This document shows positions 1 through 6,101 of a DNA stretch of 7,161 nt, piece by piece; within the stretch, counting starts at the first letter, position 1; every line of letters starts with the position of its first letter. The translations under genes were made by a program, and so were the position numbers. Source of the stretch: Caulobacteraceae bacterium (GTDB taxonomy: Bacteria; Pseudomonadota; Alphaproteobacteria; Caulobacterales; Caulobacteraceae). The stretch spans positions 1-7,161 of the forward strand of contig JADZBR010000324.1 of the NCBI GenBank assembly GCA_020852035.1, read 5' to 3'. The notes beneath the pieces were generated by a model that saw only the letters and a program-made list of their open reading frames with translations, searched no databases and had not been told where the DNA came from.

Positions 1-290
1 ATGATGTCGGAAATGAAGATCTTGCCGTCGCCGATGCGGCCGGTCTGGGCGGCGGCGGTGATCGCATCCACCGCCCGTCCCAGGAGGTCGTCGCCGACGA
101 TGATCTCGATTTTGATCTTCGGCAGGAAGTCGACCACGTATTCGGCGCCCCGGTAGAGCTCGGTCTGGCCCTTCTGGCGGCCGTAGCCCTTGGCCTCCAG
201 CACGGTCATGCCCTGAACGCCGATCTCCTGCAGCGCCTCCTTCACCTCGTCGAGCTTGAAGGGTTTGATGACGGCTTCGATCTTTTTCAT
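1..290 (-). CDS. glnB: Nitrogen regulatory protein P-II (GlnB), C-terminus cut by the window edge
   Basis: GlnB is a small trimeric cytosolic signal protein that senses 2-oxoglutarate and ATP/ADP. Through uridylylation by GlnD it controls glutamine synthetase adenylylation and the NtrB/NtrC system. Reading leftwards from the ATG at 290-288 gives 96 codons that match the P-II family almost throughout, starting MKKIEAVIKPFKLDEVKEAL. The T-loop carries TELYRGAEYVVDF, with Tyr51 at the classic uridylylation position. The B-loop signature TGRIGDGKIF lies at residues 83-92 and includes Lys90 of the nucleotide site. The family is usually 112 aa, so about 16 residues lie beyond position 1. A purine-rich ribosome binding site (AGAAGG) sits 4 bases before the ATG. 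The gene points away from everything else here; in related bacteria glnA follows glnB, which would place it off the left edge. GlnB rather than GlnK is preferred from sequence resemblance and from the lack of an amtB neighbour in view; the family call itself is secure. Confidence 0.96.
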   Translation of the reverse strand, partial: MKKIEAVIKPFKLDEVKEALQEIGVQGMTVLEAKGYGRQKGQTELYRGAEYVVDFLPKIKIEIIVGDDLLGRAVDAITAAAQTGRIGDGKIFISDI

Positions 291-528
291 GGGCCTTCTT
301 TGAGCACTCTGGAAGCGACGCGCCGGCTGGCGGTCGGCGGCAGGGAGCATGGGCGCCGCAGCGTCCACAAGGGGATGGCGAAGGTTTGCCGGCGCGGAGA
401 GGCATAAATACGCCGCTGCACAAAATCCAGGCGCCCGGCGCCCGAGTTTCGGGCAGGCCGGAAAACGGCTTGTCGGGCGCTTTTCGGCCCTTAAGGTCCG
501 CGCCGACGCGGCCAGGGAGGCTCATTCG
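291..528. promoter_or_regulatory. Divergent intergenic region between glnB and the thiolase-like gene
   Basis: These 238 bases separate two divergent start codons and must hold the promoters for both directions. They are locally richer in A/T than the genes (for example around 402-426). A perfect 6-bp stem with a GTT loop lies at 440-454 (GCCCGA / TCGGGC), next to a GGCGCC-C-GGCGCC direct and inverted pair at 430-442. For the rightward gene a weak candidate is TTGTCGG at 470-476, resembling the Caulobacter -35 (TTGACGS), with CCTTAAGG at 489-496 as a poor -10. I looked for a sigma-54 site with GG-N10-GC spacing driving glnB and found only near misses with 9-base spacing, so NtrC control is not supported by what can be seen. 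No coding function is proposed here, although an open frame runs through from 349. Confidence 0.5.
514..520 (+). promoter_or_regulatory. Strong ribosome binding site that fixes the thiolase-like start
   Basis: AGGGAGG, a near-complete anti-Shine-Dalgarno match, ends 8 bases before the ATG at 529. It decides against the in-frame upstream ATG at 349, whose extra 60 codons encode a basic, low-complexity stretch with no thiolase resemblance. Confidence 0.8.
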
Positions 529-2058
529 ATGCGCGACGACACGCCGGTTCTGATCGGCGCGGGCCAATTCACCTATCGCGGCGATCCGCTGGTTTCGCCG
601 TCTCCGACCGAACTGCTGAAGATTGCGGCGGATCGGGTGGCCGCCGACGCCGGCCTGGGCGGCAAGGCGCTGGCCAGGATCGACGGGCTGGCGGTGGTCG
701 GCTTCACGGTGGACGCCGGTGGCCGCTCTATGGTGCCGCGGCCGGACAATCCGCCGGAGGCCCTGAGCCGCCGGCTGGGCGCGGACCCACGCTGGAGCGT
801 CTATTCCCACATGGGCGGCAACACGCCCCAGATGCTGGTCAACCTGATCTCCGAGCGCATCGCGCGCGGGGAGAACGACCTGGTGCTGGCGGTGGGGGCC
901 GAGTTTCTCGGCTCGGCGATGAAGCGGGCCCGCGCGGGCTCCGACTTCGCCGGCTGGGCCGAGCCGTCGGACAGCGCGCCGGAGCGCATCGGCGATCCGC
1001 GCGCCGGCTCGACGCCCTATGAGGCGGCGCACGGCCTGAACCGGCCGATCAACGTCTATCCGCTGTTCGAGAACGCCCTGCGCGCCCGTGACGGCCGGGG
1101 GATCGATGAGCACCAGCGCCAGCTCGGCAAGCTGTTCGCGCCGTTCAGCGAGGTGGCCGCCAGGAATCCGGAGGCCTGGTTCCCCGTCGCCCGCTCGGCC
1201 GAGGAACTGGTGACCACCGACGAGCGCAACCGGATGATCGGCTTCCCGTATCCGAAGTACCTCAACGCCATCATGGAGGTGGACCAGTCGGCGGGCGTGC
1301 TGATCGCCAGCGTCAGGAAGGCGCGTGAGCTGGGCGTGCCGGAGGACCGCTGGGTCTATCTGCACGGCTGCGCCGACGCCGCCGACCTCTGGTACGTGCT
1401 CGACCGGCAGGATTATCACTCCAGCCCGGCCATGCGGCTGACCGGCCAGCGGGCGCTGGACATGGCCGGCGTCGGGCTGGCCGACATGGCGGCCATCGAC
1501 CTCTATTCCTGCTTTCCGGTGGCGGTGGAGATCGGCGCGGAGGAGCTGGGCCTGCCGTTCGACGACCCGCGCGGCCTGACGGTCACCGGCGGGCTGCCCT
1601 ACGCCGGCGGGCCAGGGAACAACTACGTCATGCACTCGATCGCGGTGATGATGCAGCGCCTGCGCGCCCGGCCGGACGCCTATGGGCTGGTCACCGGCAA
1701 CGGCTGGTTCCTGACCAAGCAATCGACGGGAATCTACTCGACCAGGCCGGTTGAGGGCCGCTGGGAACGCGAGGACCCGTATGTGATCCAGCGCCAGATC
1801 GACGCCCTGCCGCACCCGACTGTCATCGAACGGCCAAACGGCGCTGCGAAGATAGAAACCTACACCGTGGTGCATTCCAGGGACGGCTATCACATGGGCA
1901 TCGTCATCGGCCGCGACGCCGAGGGCCGGCGCTTCGCCGCCAACACGCCGCTCGATCCGACGCTGCTGGCGTCGATGGAGGCGTCCGAACAGGTCGGCCG
2001 GTCCGGCCAGGTGCGCCGCTCGGACGACGACAAGCTCAACATCTTCACGCCCGACTGA
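529..2058 (+). CDS. Thiolase-like protein of the TLP1 type, annotated in relatives as acetyl-CoA acetyltransferase; thiolase catalytic residues absent
   Basis: A 509-aa protein with a thiolase fold (about residues 1-400) and an extra C-terminal domain (about 410-509), the layout of Mycobacterium thiolase-like protein type 1, whose extra domain is a small beta-barrel. The start MRDDTPVLIGAGQ matches the usual first thiolase strand and has a strong ribosome binding site. Where true thiolases have the nucleophilic Cys, this protein has SHMGGNTPQ (93-101), with Gly. The NEAF/HDCF motif is YSCF (326-329), the GHP histidine is replaced in AGGPG (359-363), and the second CxG cysteine region reads VTGNGWF (388-394). 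From established work on TLP1, such proteins do not show thiolase activity; true function is unknown. It is the first gene of a tight plus-strand unit, 7 bases before the phosphatase. The usual label acetyl-CoA acetyltransferase should therefore not be taken as a reaction. Family assignment is firm, function open. Confidence 0.88.
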   Translation: MRDDTPVLIGAGQFTYRGDPLVSPSPTELLKIAADRVAADAGLGGKALARIDGLAVVGFTVDAGGRSMVPRPDNPPEALSRRLGADPRWSVYSHMGGNTPQMLVNLISERIARGENDLVLAVGAEFLGSAMKRARAGSDFAGWAEPSDSAPERIGDPRAGSTPYEAAHGLNRPINVYPLFENALRARDGRGIDEHQRQLGKLFAPFSEVAARNPEAWFPVARSAEELVTTDERNRMIGFPYPKYLNAIMEVDQSAGVLIASVRKARELGVPEDRWVYLHGCADAADLWYVLDRQDYHSSPAMRLTGQRALDMAGVGLADMAAIDLYSCFPVAVEIGAEELGLPFDDPRGLTVTGGLPYAGGPGNNYVMHSIAVMMQRLRARPDAYGLVTGNGWFLTKQSTGIYSTRPVEGRWEREDPYVIQRQIDALPHPTVIERPNGAAKIETYTVVHSRDGYHMGIVIGRDAEGRRFAANTPLDPTLLASMEASEQVGRSGQVRRSDDDKLNIFTPD

Positions 2059-2065
2059 GAGACGC

Positions 2066-2635
2066 ATGGCCAGACTCTACATGATCCGCCACGGCAAGCC
2101 GGCCGCTACCTGGGGCGACGCCGACGACGATCCCGGCCTCGACGAGACCGGCAAGGCGCAGGCGCAGGCGGCCGCCGACGCCTTGATGGCCCTGCCGGAG
2201 GACGCGCGGCCCAAGCGCGTGGTCTCCTCGCCCCTGCGTCGCTGCCGCGAGACCGCCGAGCCCACGGCGCGCGCGCTGGGCGTGGAGGTCGAGGTCGATC
2301 CGATGGTCGGCGAAATCCCGACGCCGAAGGCGCTGGCCGCCGCGGACCGGCCCGGCTGGCTGCGGACCGCCTTCGGCGGGACCTGGGGCGAAATCCAGGG
2401 CGACCTCGACTACGACGCCTGGCGGCGCGACATCGCGAAGTCGCTGCGCCGACGCGGCGATACGGCGGTGTTCAGCCACTATGTGGCGATCAATGCGGTG
2501 CTCTCGGTGCTCGAAGGCCACGACCGAGTGGTGGGCTTCCGCCCCGACCACACCTCGATCATCACGATGGAAACCGACGGCGACGGCTTGACCCTGGTCG
2601 AGAAAGGGCGCGAAGCGACCACCGGCGTCCTCTGA
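2066..2635 (+). CDS. Histidine phosphatase family protein (phosphoglycerate mutase-like)
   Basis: A single-domain 189-aa member of the histidine phosphatase superfamily, which removes or transfers phosphate through a phospho-histidine intermediate. The catalytic motif RHG is at residues 8-10 (His9 nucleophile) in MARLYMIRHGKP. The phosphate-pocket Arg is in SSPLRR (Arg58), a likely acid/base Glu is Glu83 in MVGEIP, and the second catalytic His is His138 in VFSHYVA. All core residues are thus present and the protein should be active. There is no signal peptide or membrane segment, so it is cytosolic. It starts 7 bases after the stop of the thiolase-like gene with only a weak GAGA ribosome binding sequence, which suggests translational coupling. 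The substrate cannot be read from the sequence; phosphoglycerate mutase, SixA-like phosphohistidine phosphatase and metabolite phosphatase are all members of this fold. The length is typical for the small broad-specificity branch. Confidence 0.92.
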   Translation: MARLYMIRHGKPAATWGDADDDPGLDETGKAQAQAAADALMALPEDARPKRVVSSPLRRCRETAEPTARALGVEVEVDPMVGEIPTPKALAAADRPGWLRTAFGGTWGEIQGDLDYDAWRRDIAKSLRRRGDTAVFSHYVAINAVLSVLEGHDRVVGFRPDHTSIITMETDGDGLTLVEKGREATTGVL

Positions 2636-2639
2636 TCCG

Positions 2640-2643
2640 AAGG
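2640..2643 (+). promoter_or_regulatory. Ribosome binding site supporting the GTG start of nnr
   Basis: AAGG ends 9 bases before the GTG at 2653. No ATG occurs in a suitable place: the next in-frame ATG is 11 codons in, within the conserved start of the epimerase domain (ILTVAEM), so GTG is the likely initiator. Confidence 0.55.
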
Positions 2644-2652
2644 CCTGCGTCA

Positions 2653-4104
2653 GTGCCCGCGCGTCCCATCCTGACCGTCGCCGAGATGGCCGCCGCCGAC
2701 CGCGCCGCCATCGCCGCCGGCGCGCCCGAGACCGAGCTGATGGAACGGGCCGGCCAGGCGGTGGCCGACGCCATCGTGACCCGTTTCTCGCCGCGCCCGA
2801 CCGCCGTGCTCTGCGGTCCCGGCAACAACGGCGGCGACGGCTATGTGGCCGCCCGCCGGCTGGCCGAGCGGGGCTGGGACGTCTGGGTCGAGGCGCTCTC
2901 GCCGCCGAAGTCGCCCAGCGCCGTCGCCGCCGCCGGCCGCTGGATCGGCGAGACCCTGCCGATCTCGCGCTCGAACCGGATGGCCGAGCTCTTCGTCGAC
3001 GCCCTGTTCGGCACCGGCCTCGACCGGCCGCTGGAAGGGGAGGCCGCGCGGCTGGCGCGGGCTTCGGCGCGCACCCCCGAGCGGTTCGTGGCGGTCGATG
3101 CGCCGAGCGGCCTTTCCGGCGACACCGGTCGCCCGATCGGCGACGCCGCCTTCCATGCGGGGCTGACCGTCACCTTTCACGCGCGCAAGCCGGTCCACGC
3201 GCTGCAGCCGGGCCGGGCGCTCTGCGGCGAGATCGTGGTCGACCACATCGGGCTCGGCGAGACGGACGTGGCGCTGTTCGAGAACGGCCCGGACCTCTGG
3301 GCGCCGGCCTATCCCTGGCCGGCGGAGGACACCCACAAACATGCGCGCGGTCGCCTGATCGTCGTCGGCGGCGAGCCCTGGAGCACCGGCGCGGCGCGGC
3401 TGGCGGCGCGCGCGGGACTGCGCGTCGGCGCCGGCGTCGTCACCCTGCTGTCGCCTCCGGAGGCGTTGGCGGTGAACGCGGCGCACCTCGAGGCGGTGAT
3501 GCTGCGCGGCTTTGAGAGCGACGCGGAACTGGAGCAGTTGGCCGCCCAGGTCGACGCCGCCATCATCGGCCCGGCGGCAGGCGTGGGCGAGGGGACAGTG
3601 GCCAATGTGCTGGCGCTGGCCCGCACCGGCGCGGCCCTGGTGCTCGACGCCGACGCCCTGACCAGCTTCGCGGCCGAGCCGGAAGAACTCTTCTCGGTGC
3701 TGGACCGCGACGATGTGCTGACCCCGCATCCCGGCGAGTTCGAGCGGCTGTTCCCGGGACTGATGGCGGAATCGCCCAATCGTATCGCCGCCGCCCGCGA
3801 CGCGGCGCGCGACGCGGACGCCGTGGTGGTGCTGAAAGGCGCCGATACCGTGATCGCCGCGCCCGACGGCCGCGCGGCGGTCAATCTGAACGGCTCGCCC
3901 TGGCTTGCCACGGCCGGGTCGGGCGACGTGCTGGCCGGGCTGATCGGCGGCCTCCTGGCGCAGGGCATGGAGAGCTTCGAGGCCGCCTGCGCCGGCGTCT
4001 GGATTCACGCGGAGGCCGCAGCCGGCTTTGGCCCGGGCCTCACCGCCGAGGATCTGCCGGGCCGCGCGCCGGCGGTGTTGCGCCGGCTCTACGAGGCGCG
4101 CTGA
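2653..4104 (+). CDS. nnr: Bifunctional NAD(P)H-hydrate epimerase / ADP-dependent NAD(P)H-hydrate dehydratase
   Basis: This 483-aa fused enzyme repairs hydrated, inactive NADH and NADPH. The N-terminal YjeF_N domain (about 1-215) interconverts the R and S hydrates and the C-terminal ribokinase-like domain (about 220-483) dehydrates the S form using ADP (or ATP). Visible marks are GPGNNGGDG at 55-63, FVDALFGTGLDRPLEG and VDAPSGLSGDTG for the epimerase half. The dehydratase half shows HARGRLIVVGG, TPHPGEF at 357-363, KGADT from Lys395, and ATAGSGDVLAG at 419-429 with Asp425 as the likely catalytic base. Length and domain order are normal for the bacterial fusion, and no key residue is missing. 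It begins with GTG 17 bases after the phosphatase stop, so it is probably the last gene of the three-gene unit. nnr genes are found near glnB in several alphaproteobacteria, which fits its presence a few kilobases from glnB here, although the orientation is divergent. Confidence 0.96.
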   Translation: MPARPILTVAEMAAADRAAIAAGAPETELMERAGQAVADAIVTRFSPRPTAVLCGPGNNGGDGYVAARRLAERGWDVWVEALSPPKSPSAVAAAGRWIGETLPISRSNRMAELFVDALFGTGLDRPLEGEAARLARASARTPERFVAVDAPSGLSGDTGRPIGDAAFHAGLTVTFHARKPVHALQPGRALCGEIVVDHIGLGETDVALFENGPDLWAPAYPWPAEDTHKHARGRLIVVGGEPWSTGAARLAARAGLRVGAGVVTLLSPPEALAVNAAHLEAVMLRGFESDAELEQLAAQVDAAIIGPAAGVGEGTVANVLALARTGAALVLDADALTSFAAEPEELFSVLDRDDVLTPHPGEFERLFPGLMAESPNRIAAARDAARDADAVVVLKGADTVIAAPDGRAAVNLNGSPWLATAGSGDVLAGLIGGLLAQGMESFEAACAGVWIHAEAAAGFGPGLTAEDLPGRAPAVLRRLYEAR

Positions 4105-4106
4105 GC

Positions 4107-4219
4107 GGCCTTGCGTGGTTCGAGACGCGGCTTCGCCGCTCCTCACCATGACACAGGTTGTTGCTGACTTAGTCATTCTGAGGAGCCTGCGAAGCGGGCG
4201 TCTCGAAGGACGCAGGGCC
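4107..4219. repeat. Imperfect long inverted repeat (REP/MITE-like intergenic element)
   Basis: The left arm (about 4107-4152) and right arm (about 4172-4219) are imperfect reverse complements of each other, joined by about 19 bases. The best-matched core is TTCGAGACGC at 4119-4128 against GCGTCTCGAA at 4198-4207. A second good block is GCTCCTCA(N)NATGAC against GTCATNCTGAGGAGC, and the GGCC outer ends also pair. The element starts 3 bases after the nnr stop, so transcripts reading through would fold into a long stem and could be ended or protected there. It is unrelated in sequence to the repeat at 5868-6000. From memory, such GTCAT..GAGGAGC..TCTCGAAGGACGC units are common between genes in Caulobacterales; copy number cannot be tested here. 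No transposase or clear target-site duplication is visible. Confidence 0.75.
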
Positions 4220-4280
4220 TGTCCGCTGAGCTTCAGAGGCTGGACCCCGCCCGCCGCTCCAGCGTATCAGCGGCGCCAGT

Positions 4281-4365
4281 GCGGGCGTGGCGGAACTGGT
4301 AGACGCACCAGATTTAGGTTCTGGCGCCGAGAGGCGTGGAGGTTCGAGTCCTCTCGCCCGCACCA
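4281..4365 (+). tRNA. tRNA-Leu (anticodon UAG)
   Basis: The 85-base gene folds into a class II tRNA. The 7-bp acceptor stem pairs GCGGGCG (4281-4287) with CGCCCGC (4355-4361), with discriminator A at 4362 and CCA encoded at 4363-4365. The D arm includes AACTGGTAGA. The anticodon stem CCAGA/TCTGG (4308-4312 with 4320-4324) encloses loop TTTAGGT, so the anticodon is TAG at 4315-4317, reading CUN leucine codons, with the expected G37. A long variable arm (GCC GAGA GGC, 4326-4335) and the T arm GGAGG-TTCGAGT-CCTCT (4338-4354) complete it. The long variable arm and A discriminator fit leucine rather than serine. It lies 134 bases before tig, a placement also seen in related alphaproteobacteria. 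Confidence 0.97.
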
Positions 4366-4498
4366 CCCCTCTTGGAGCGCGCGCCCGCGCGTGACATAAG
4401 GGCGCCCCTCGCGGGCCGGGTGGTTCGCGACCCCATTTCCACCCTAGACGGAAGGCAGAGTGCGCCGGCTCGTCGCGCCGCCTTTTCGGAGCCTTTAG
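4366..4498 (+). promoter_or_regulatory. tRNA-Leu to tig intergenic region with hairpin and weak promoter candidates
   Basis: A short GC stem (CGCGC-GCCC-GCGCG, 4378-4391) lies 12 bases after the tRNA and could help end or process the tRNA transcript, but no T-run follows, so it is not a standard terminator. Two weak promoter candidates for tig are visible: TTGGAG (4372-4377) with CATAAG (4395-4400) at 17-base spacing, and CCTAGAC (4443-4449), which resembles part of the Caulobacter -10 (GCTANAWC) but has no good -35. A GGAG ribosome binding site at 4488-4491 lies 7 bases before the tig ATG. Either tig has its own promoter here or it is read through from the tRNA; the sequence does not settle this. 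Confidence 0.35.
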
Positions 4499-5863
4499 AT
4501 GTCCCTGCAGATCGTTGAAAAATCCGGCGACGGCCTGAGCCGCGTCTATGGCGTGACGGTGCCCGCCGCCGACCTGGCCGAGAAGCTGGAGGCGCGCATC
4601 GCCGAGCTGACGCCGCAGATGAAGATCAAGGGCTTCCGCCCCGGCAAGGTGCCGCCGCAGCACGTGCGTCGCATGTACGGCAAGGAACTGATGAGCGAGG
4701 TCGTCCAGCAGGCGCTCTCGGAATCCAGCCAGAAGGTGCTGGAAGACAACAACCTGCGCCCCGCCGGCGAGCCGGACATGAAGCCGGAGACCGACATCCA
4801 GCAGGTGCTCGATGGCAAGGCGGACCTGGCCTATGAGCTCTCGCTCGACGTGATGCCGGAGTTCGAGCCGACCGACCTGACCAAGATCTCGCTGAAGCGG
4901 CCGGTCTACGAGCCGACCGAGAAGGAAGTCGACGAGGCGCTGGCCGACCTCGCCAAGCAGAACCGCACCTACGAGCCGCGCACCGGCAAGACGGTGAAGG
5001 CCAAGAAGGACGATCAGGTCACCATCGACTTCCTGGGCAAGCTGGACGGCGAGGCCTTCGCCGGCGGCGCGGGCGAGGACTACGACCTGATCCTCGGTTC
5101 GGGCAGCTTCATCCCCGGCTTCGAGGACCAACTGATCGGCGCCAAGCCGGACAGCGATGTGGTGGTGAAGGTGACCTTCCCGGAGGGCTACCAGGCCGAG
5201 CATCTGGCCGGCAAGGAAGCCGAGTTCGAGGTGAAGGTGAAGGCCGTCAAGGCGCCGGTCGATGCGCCGGCCGACGACGAGTTCGCCAAGAAGCTGGGCG
5301 TCGAGGGGCTCGATGCGCTGAAGGAGCTTCTGAAGACCAACCTCACCCAGCAGTTCGAGAACGCCTCGCGGTTCAAGCTGAAGCGGGCGCTGCTGGACGT
5401 GCTGGACGAGAAGCATGACTTCCCGCTGCCGCCGCGCATGGTCGACGCCGAGTTCGGCGCGATCTGGAACCAGGTCGAGCAGGACAAGGAACGCGGCTCG
5501 CTGCCCGAGGACGACGCCAAGAAGTCCGACGAGGAGCTGCGCGCCGAGTACCGCAAGATCGCCGAGCGCCGGGTGCGTCTGGGCCTCGTGCTGGCCGAGA
5601 TCGGCCGCGCCAACGACGTGCAGGTGACCGACCAGGAGCTCGGCCAGGCGATGCGCATGGAAGCCATGCGCTACGGCCAGCAGGCGCAGGAGGTGTTCAA
5701 CTACTTCCGCGACAACCCGCAGGCCCAGGCCCAGCTGCGCGCCCCGATCTACGAGGACAAGGTCGTCGACTTCATCGTCGGCCAGGCCAAGGTGAAGGAC
5801 CAGACGGTCTCCACGGACGAGCTCCTGGCCGAGGACGAGATGCCTGAGGGGTCCGGGGCGTAG
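4499..5863 (+). CDS. tig: Trigger factor, ribosome-associated chaperone and peptidyl-prolyl isomerase
   Basis: Trigger factor docks near the ribosome exit tunnel and is the first chaperone to meet nascent chains; it also has cis-trans prolyl isomerase activity. The 454-aa product shows the three family domains in order. The N-terminal ribosome-binding domain (about 1-150) has the signature GFRPGKVP at 45-52. The FKBP-type isomerase domain (about 165-250) starts near DDQVTIDFLGKLDG and contains GSFIPGFEDQLIG. The C-terminal helical cradle (about 255-430) ends in an acidic tail, DELLAEDEMPEGSGA. E. coli Tig is 432 aa, so this one is slightly longer, mostly at the tail, as is common in alphaproteobacteria. 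The ATG at 4499 has GGAG 7 bases upstream and matches the usual MSLQIVEKSGDG-like start. It sits between tRNA-Leu and clpP, the common arrangement linking folding and proteolysis. The stop is only 4 bases before the inverted repeat. Confidence 0.98.
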   Translation: MSLQIVEKSGDGLSRVYGVTVPAADLAEKLEARIAELTPQMKIKGFRPGKVPPQHVRRMYGKELMSEVVQQALSESSQKVLEDNNLRPAGEPDMKPETDIQQVLDGKADLAYELSLDVMPEFEPTDLTKISLKRPVYEPTEKEVDEALADLAKQNRTYEPRTGKTVKAKKDDQVTIDFLGKLDGEAFAGGAGEDYDLILGSGSFIPGFEDQLIGAKPDSDVVVKVTFPEGYQAEHLAGKEAEFEVKVKAVKAPVDAPADDEFAKKLGVEGLDALKELLKTNLTQQFENASRFKLKRALLDVLDEKHDFPLPPRMVDAEFGAIWNQVEQDKERGSLPEDDAKKSDEELRAEYRKIAERRVRLGLVLAEIGRANDVQVTDQELGQAMRMEAMRYGQQAQEVFNYFRDNPQAQAQLRAPIYEDKVVDFIVGQAKVKDQTVSTDELLAEDEMPEGSGA

Positions 5864-5867
5864 TCAT

Positions 5868-6000
5868 TCTCCCGGTCGGGAGAAGGAAAGACGCGCCGAA
5901 GGCGCGGCGAGGATGAGGGCTTGCGCCCTCTCCGGATAGGCCGGAACCCCTCACCCTCCCGCCGGCTGCGCCGGCGGATTTCCCTCTCCCGACCGGGAGA
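5868..6000. repeat. Long inverted repeat with nested hairpins between tig and clpP
   Basis: A 133-base element built from two arms, 5868-5919 and 5948-6000, that are mutual reverse complements over most of their length. The outer 16 bases are exact: TCTCCCGGTCGGGAGA (5868-5883) and TCTCCCGACCGGGAGA (5985-6000), each also nearly palindromic itself. Inside each arm is a further hairpin: CGCGCC-GAA-GGCGCG (5892-5906) on the left, and CCGCCGGC-TGC-GCCGGCGG (5959-5977), a perfect 8-bp stem, on the right. The two inner hairpins differ in sequence but occupy the same place. ATGAGGG and CCCTCA close the inner ends around a 28-base centre. There is no T-run, so it is not a classical terminator, yet it would form a very stable RNA stem after tig. 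It resembles dispersed intergenic palindromes of Caulobacterales; copy number cannot be checked here. The open frames it produces are not genes. Confidence 0.85.
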
Positions 6001-6013
6001 GGGAGGGGCGACC

Positions 6014-6045
6014 TTGCGCCGCTCGCCGACGCACGCGATATCCTA
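6014..6045 (+). promoter_or_regulatory. Possible clpP promoter
   Basis: TTGCGC (6014-6019) and GATATC/TATCCT (6038-6045) form a weak -35/-10 pair with 18-20 base spacing, just after the inverted repeat and about 60 bases before the clpP ATG. CTTGCGCC only partly resembles the heat-shock (sigma-32) -35 and no CCCCAT-type -10 lies at the right spacing. The position is sensible but the match is poor. Confidence 0.25.
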
Positions 6046-6055
6046 GGCCTGAAGG

Positions 6056-6077
6056 GGGCGGTCCGGCACGGCCGCCC
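6056..6077 (+). other. Leader hairpin upstream of clpP
   Basis: GGGCGG (6056-6061) pairs with CCGCCC (6072-6077), extended by a T-G wobble and a C-G pair to an 8-bp stem with a 6-base loop. It ends 10 bases before the clpP ribosome binding site (AAGG, 6088-6091) and would lie in the 5' leader if the promoter is upstream. It may be a structure affecting translation or stability; no known riboswitch or RNA thermometer is recognised. Confidence 0.4.
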
Positions 6078-6101
6078 TCGCATCGAGAAGGGCCTACCCC
6101 A

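Noticed and set aside
349..528. 60-codon N-terminal extension of the thiolase-like protein from the ATG at 349
   Set aside because: The extra residues are basic and low in complexity with no thiolase resemblance, the ATG at 529 has a strong AGGGAGG site, and 529 begins the conserved first strand.
291..528. Sigma-54 promoter and NtrC sites for glnB
   Set aside because: Expected from biology, but only GG-N9-GC near misses were found and no paired GCAC/GTGC operators stand out.
2045..2551. 168-codon minus-strand open frame opposite the histidine phosphatase
   Set aside because: No domain is visible, and the plus-strand frame has RHG, the pocket Arg and the second His.
2650..4176. 508-codon open frame on the minus strand opposite nnr
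   Set aside because: It is rich in Arg, Gly, Ala and His with no recognisable domain, exactly what high GC third positions give opposite a real gene; nnr on the plus strand has all family motifs.
4107..4219. Insertion sequence remnant after nnr
   Set aside because: No transposase fragment and no clear flanking target duplication; a short non-coding palindromic element explains it better.
4028..4399. 123-codon plus-strand open frame over the nnr end, repeat and tRNA
   Set aside because: It is out of frame with nnr and contains the whole tRNA gene, so it is not coding.
4169..5416. 415-codon open frame on the minus strand opposite tig, running through the tRNA
   Set aside because: It crosses the tRNA and the inverted repeat and lies opposite an unmistakable trigger factor; the product is Leu/Arg/His-rich with no domain.
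5864..6101. CRISPR array or attachment site between tig and clpP
   Set aside because: The repeats are inverted arms of one palindrome, not regularly spaced direct repeats, and there is no integrase or cas gene.
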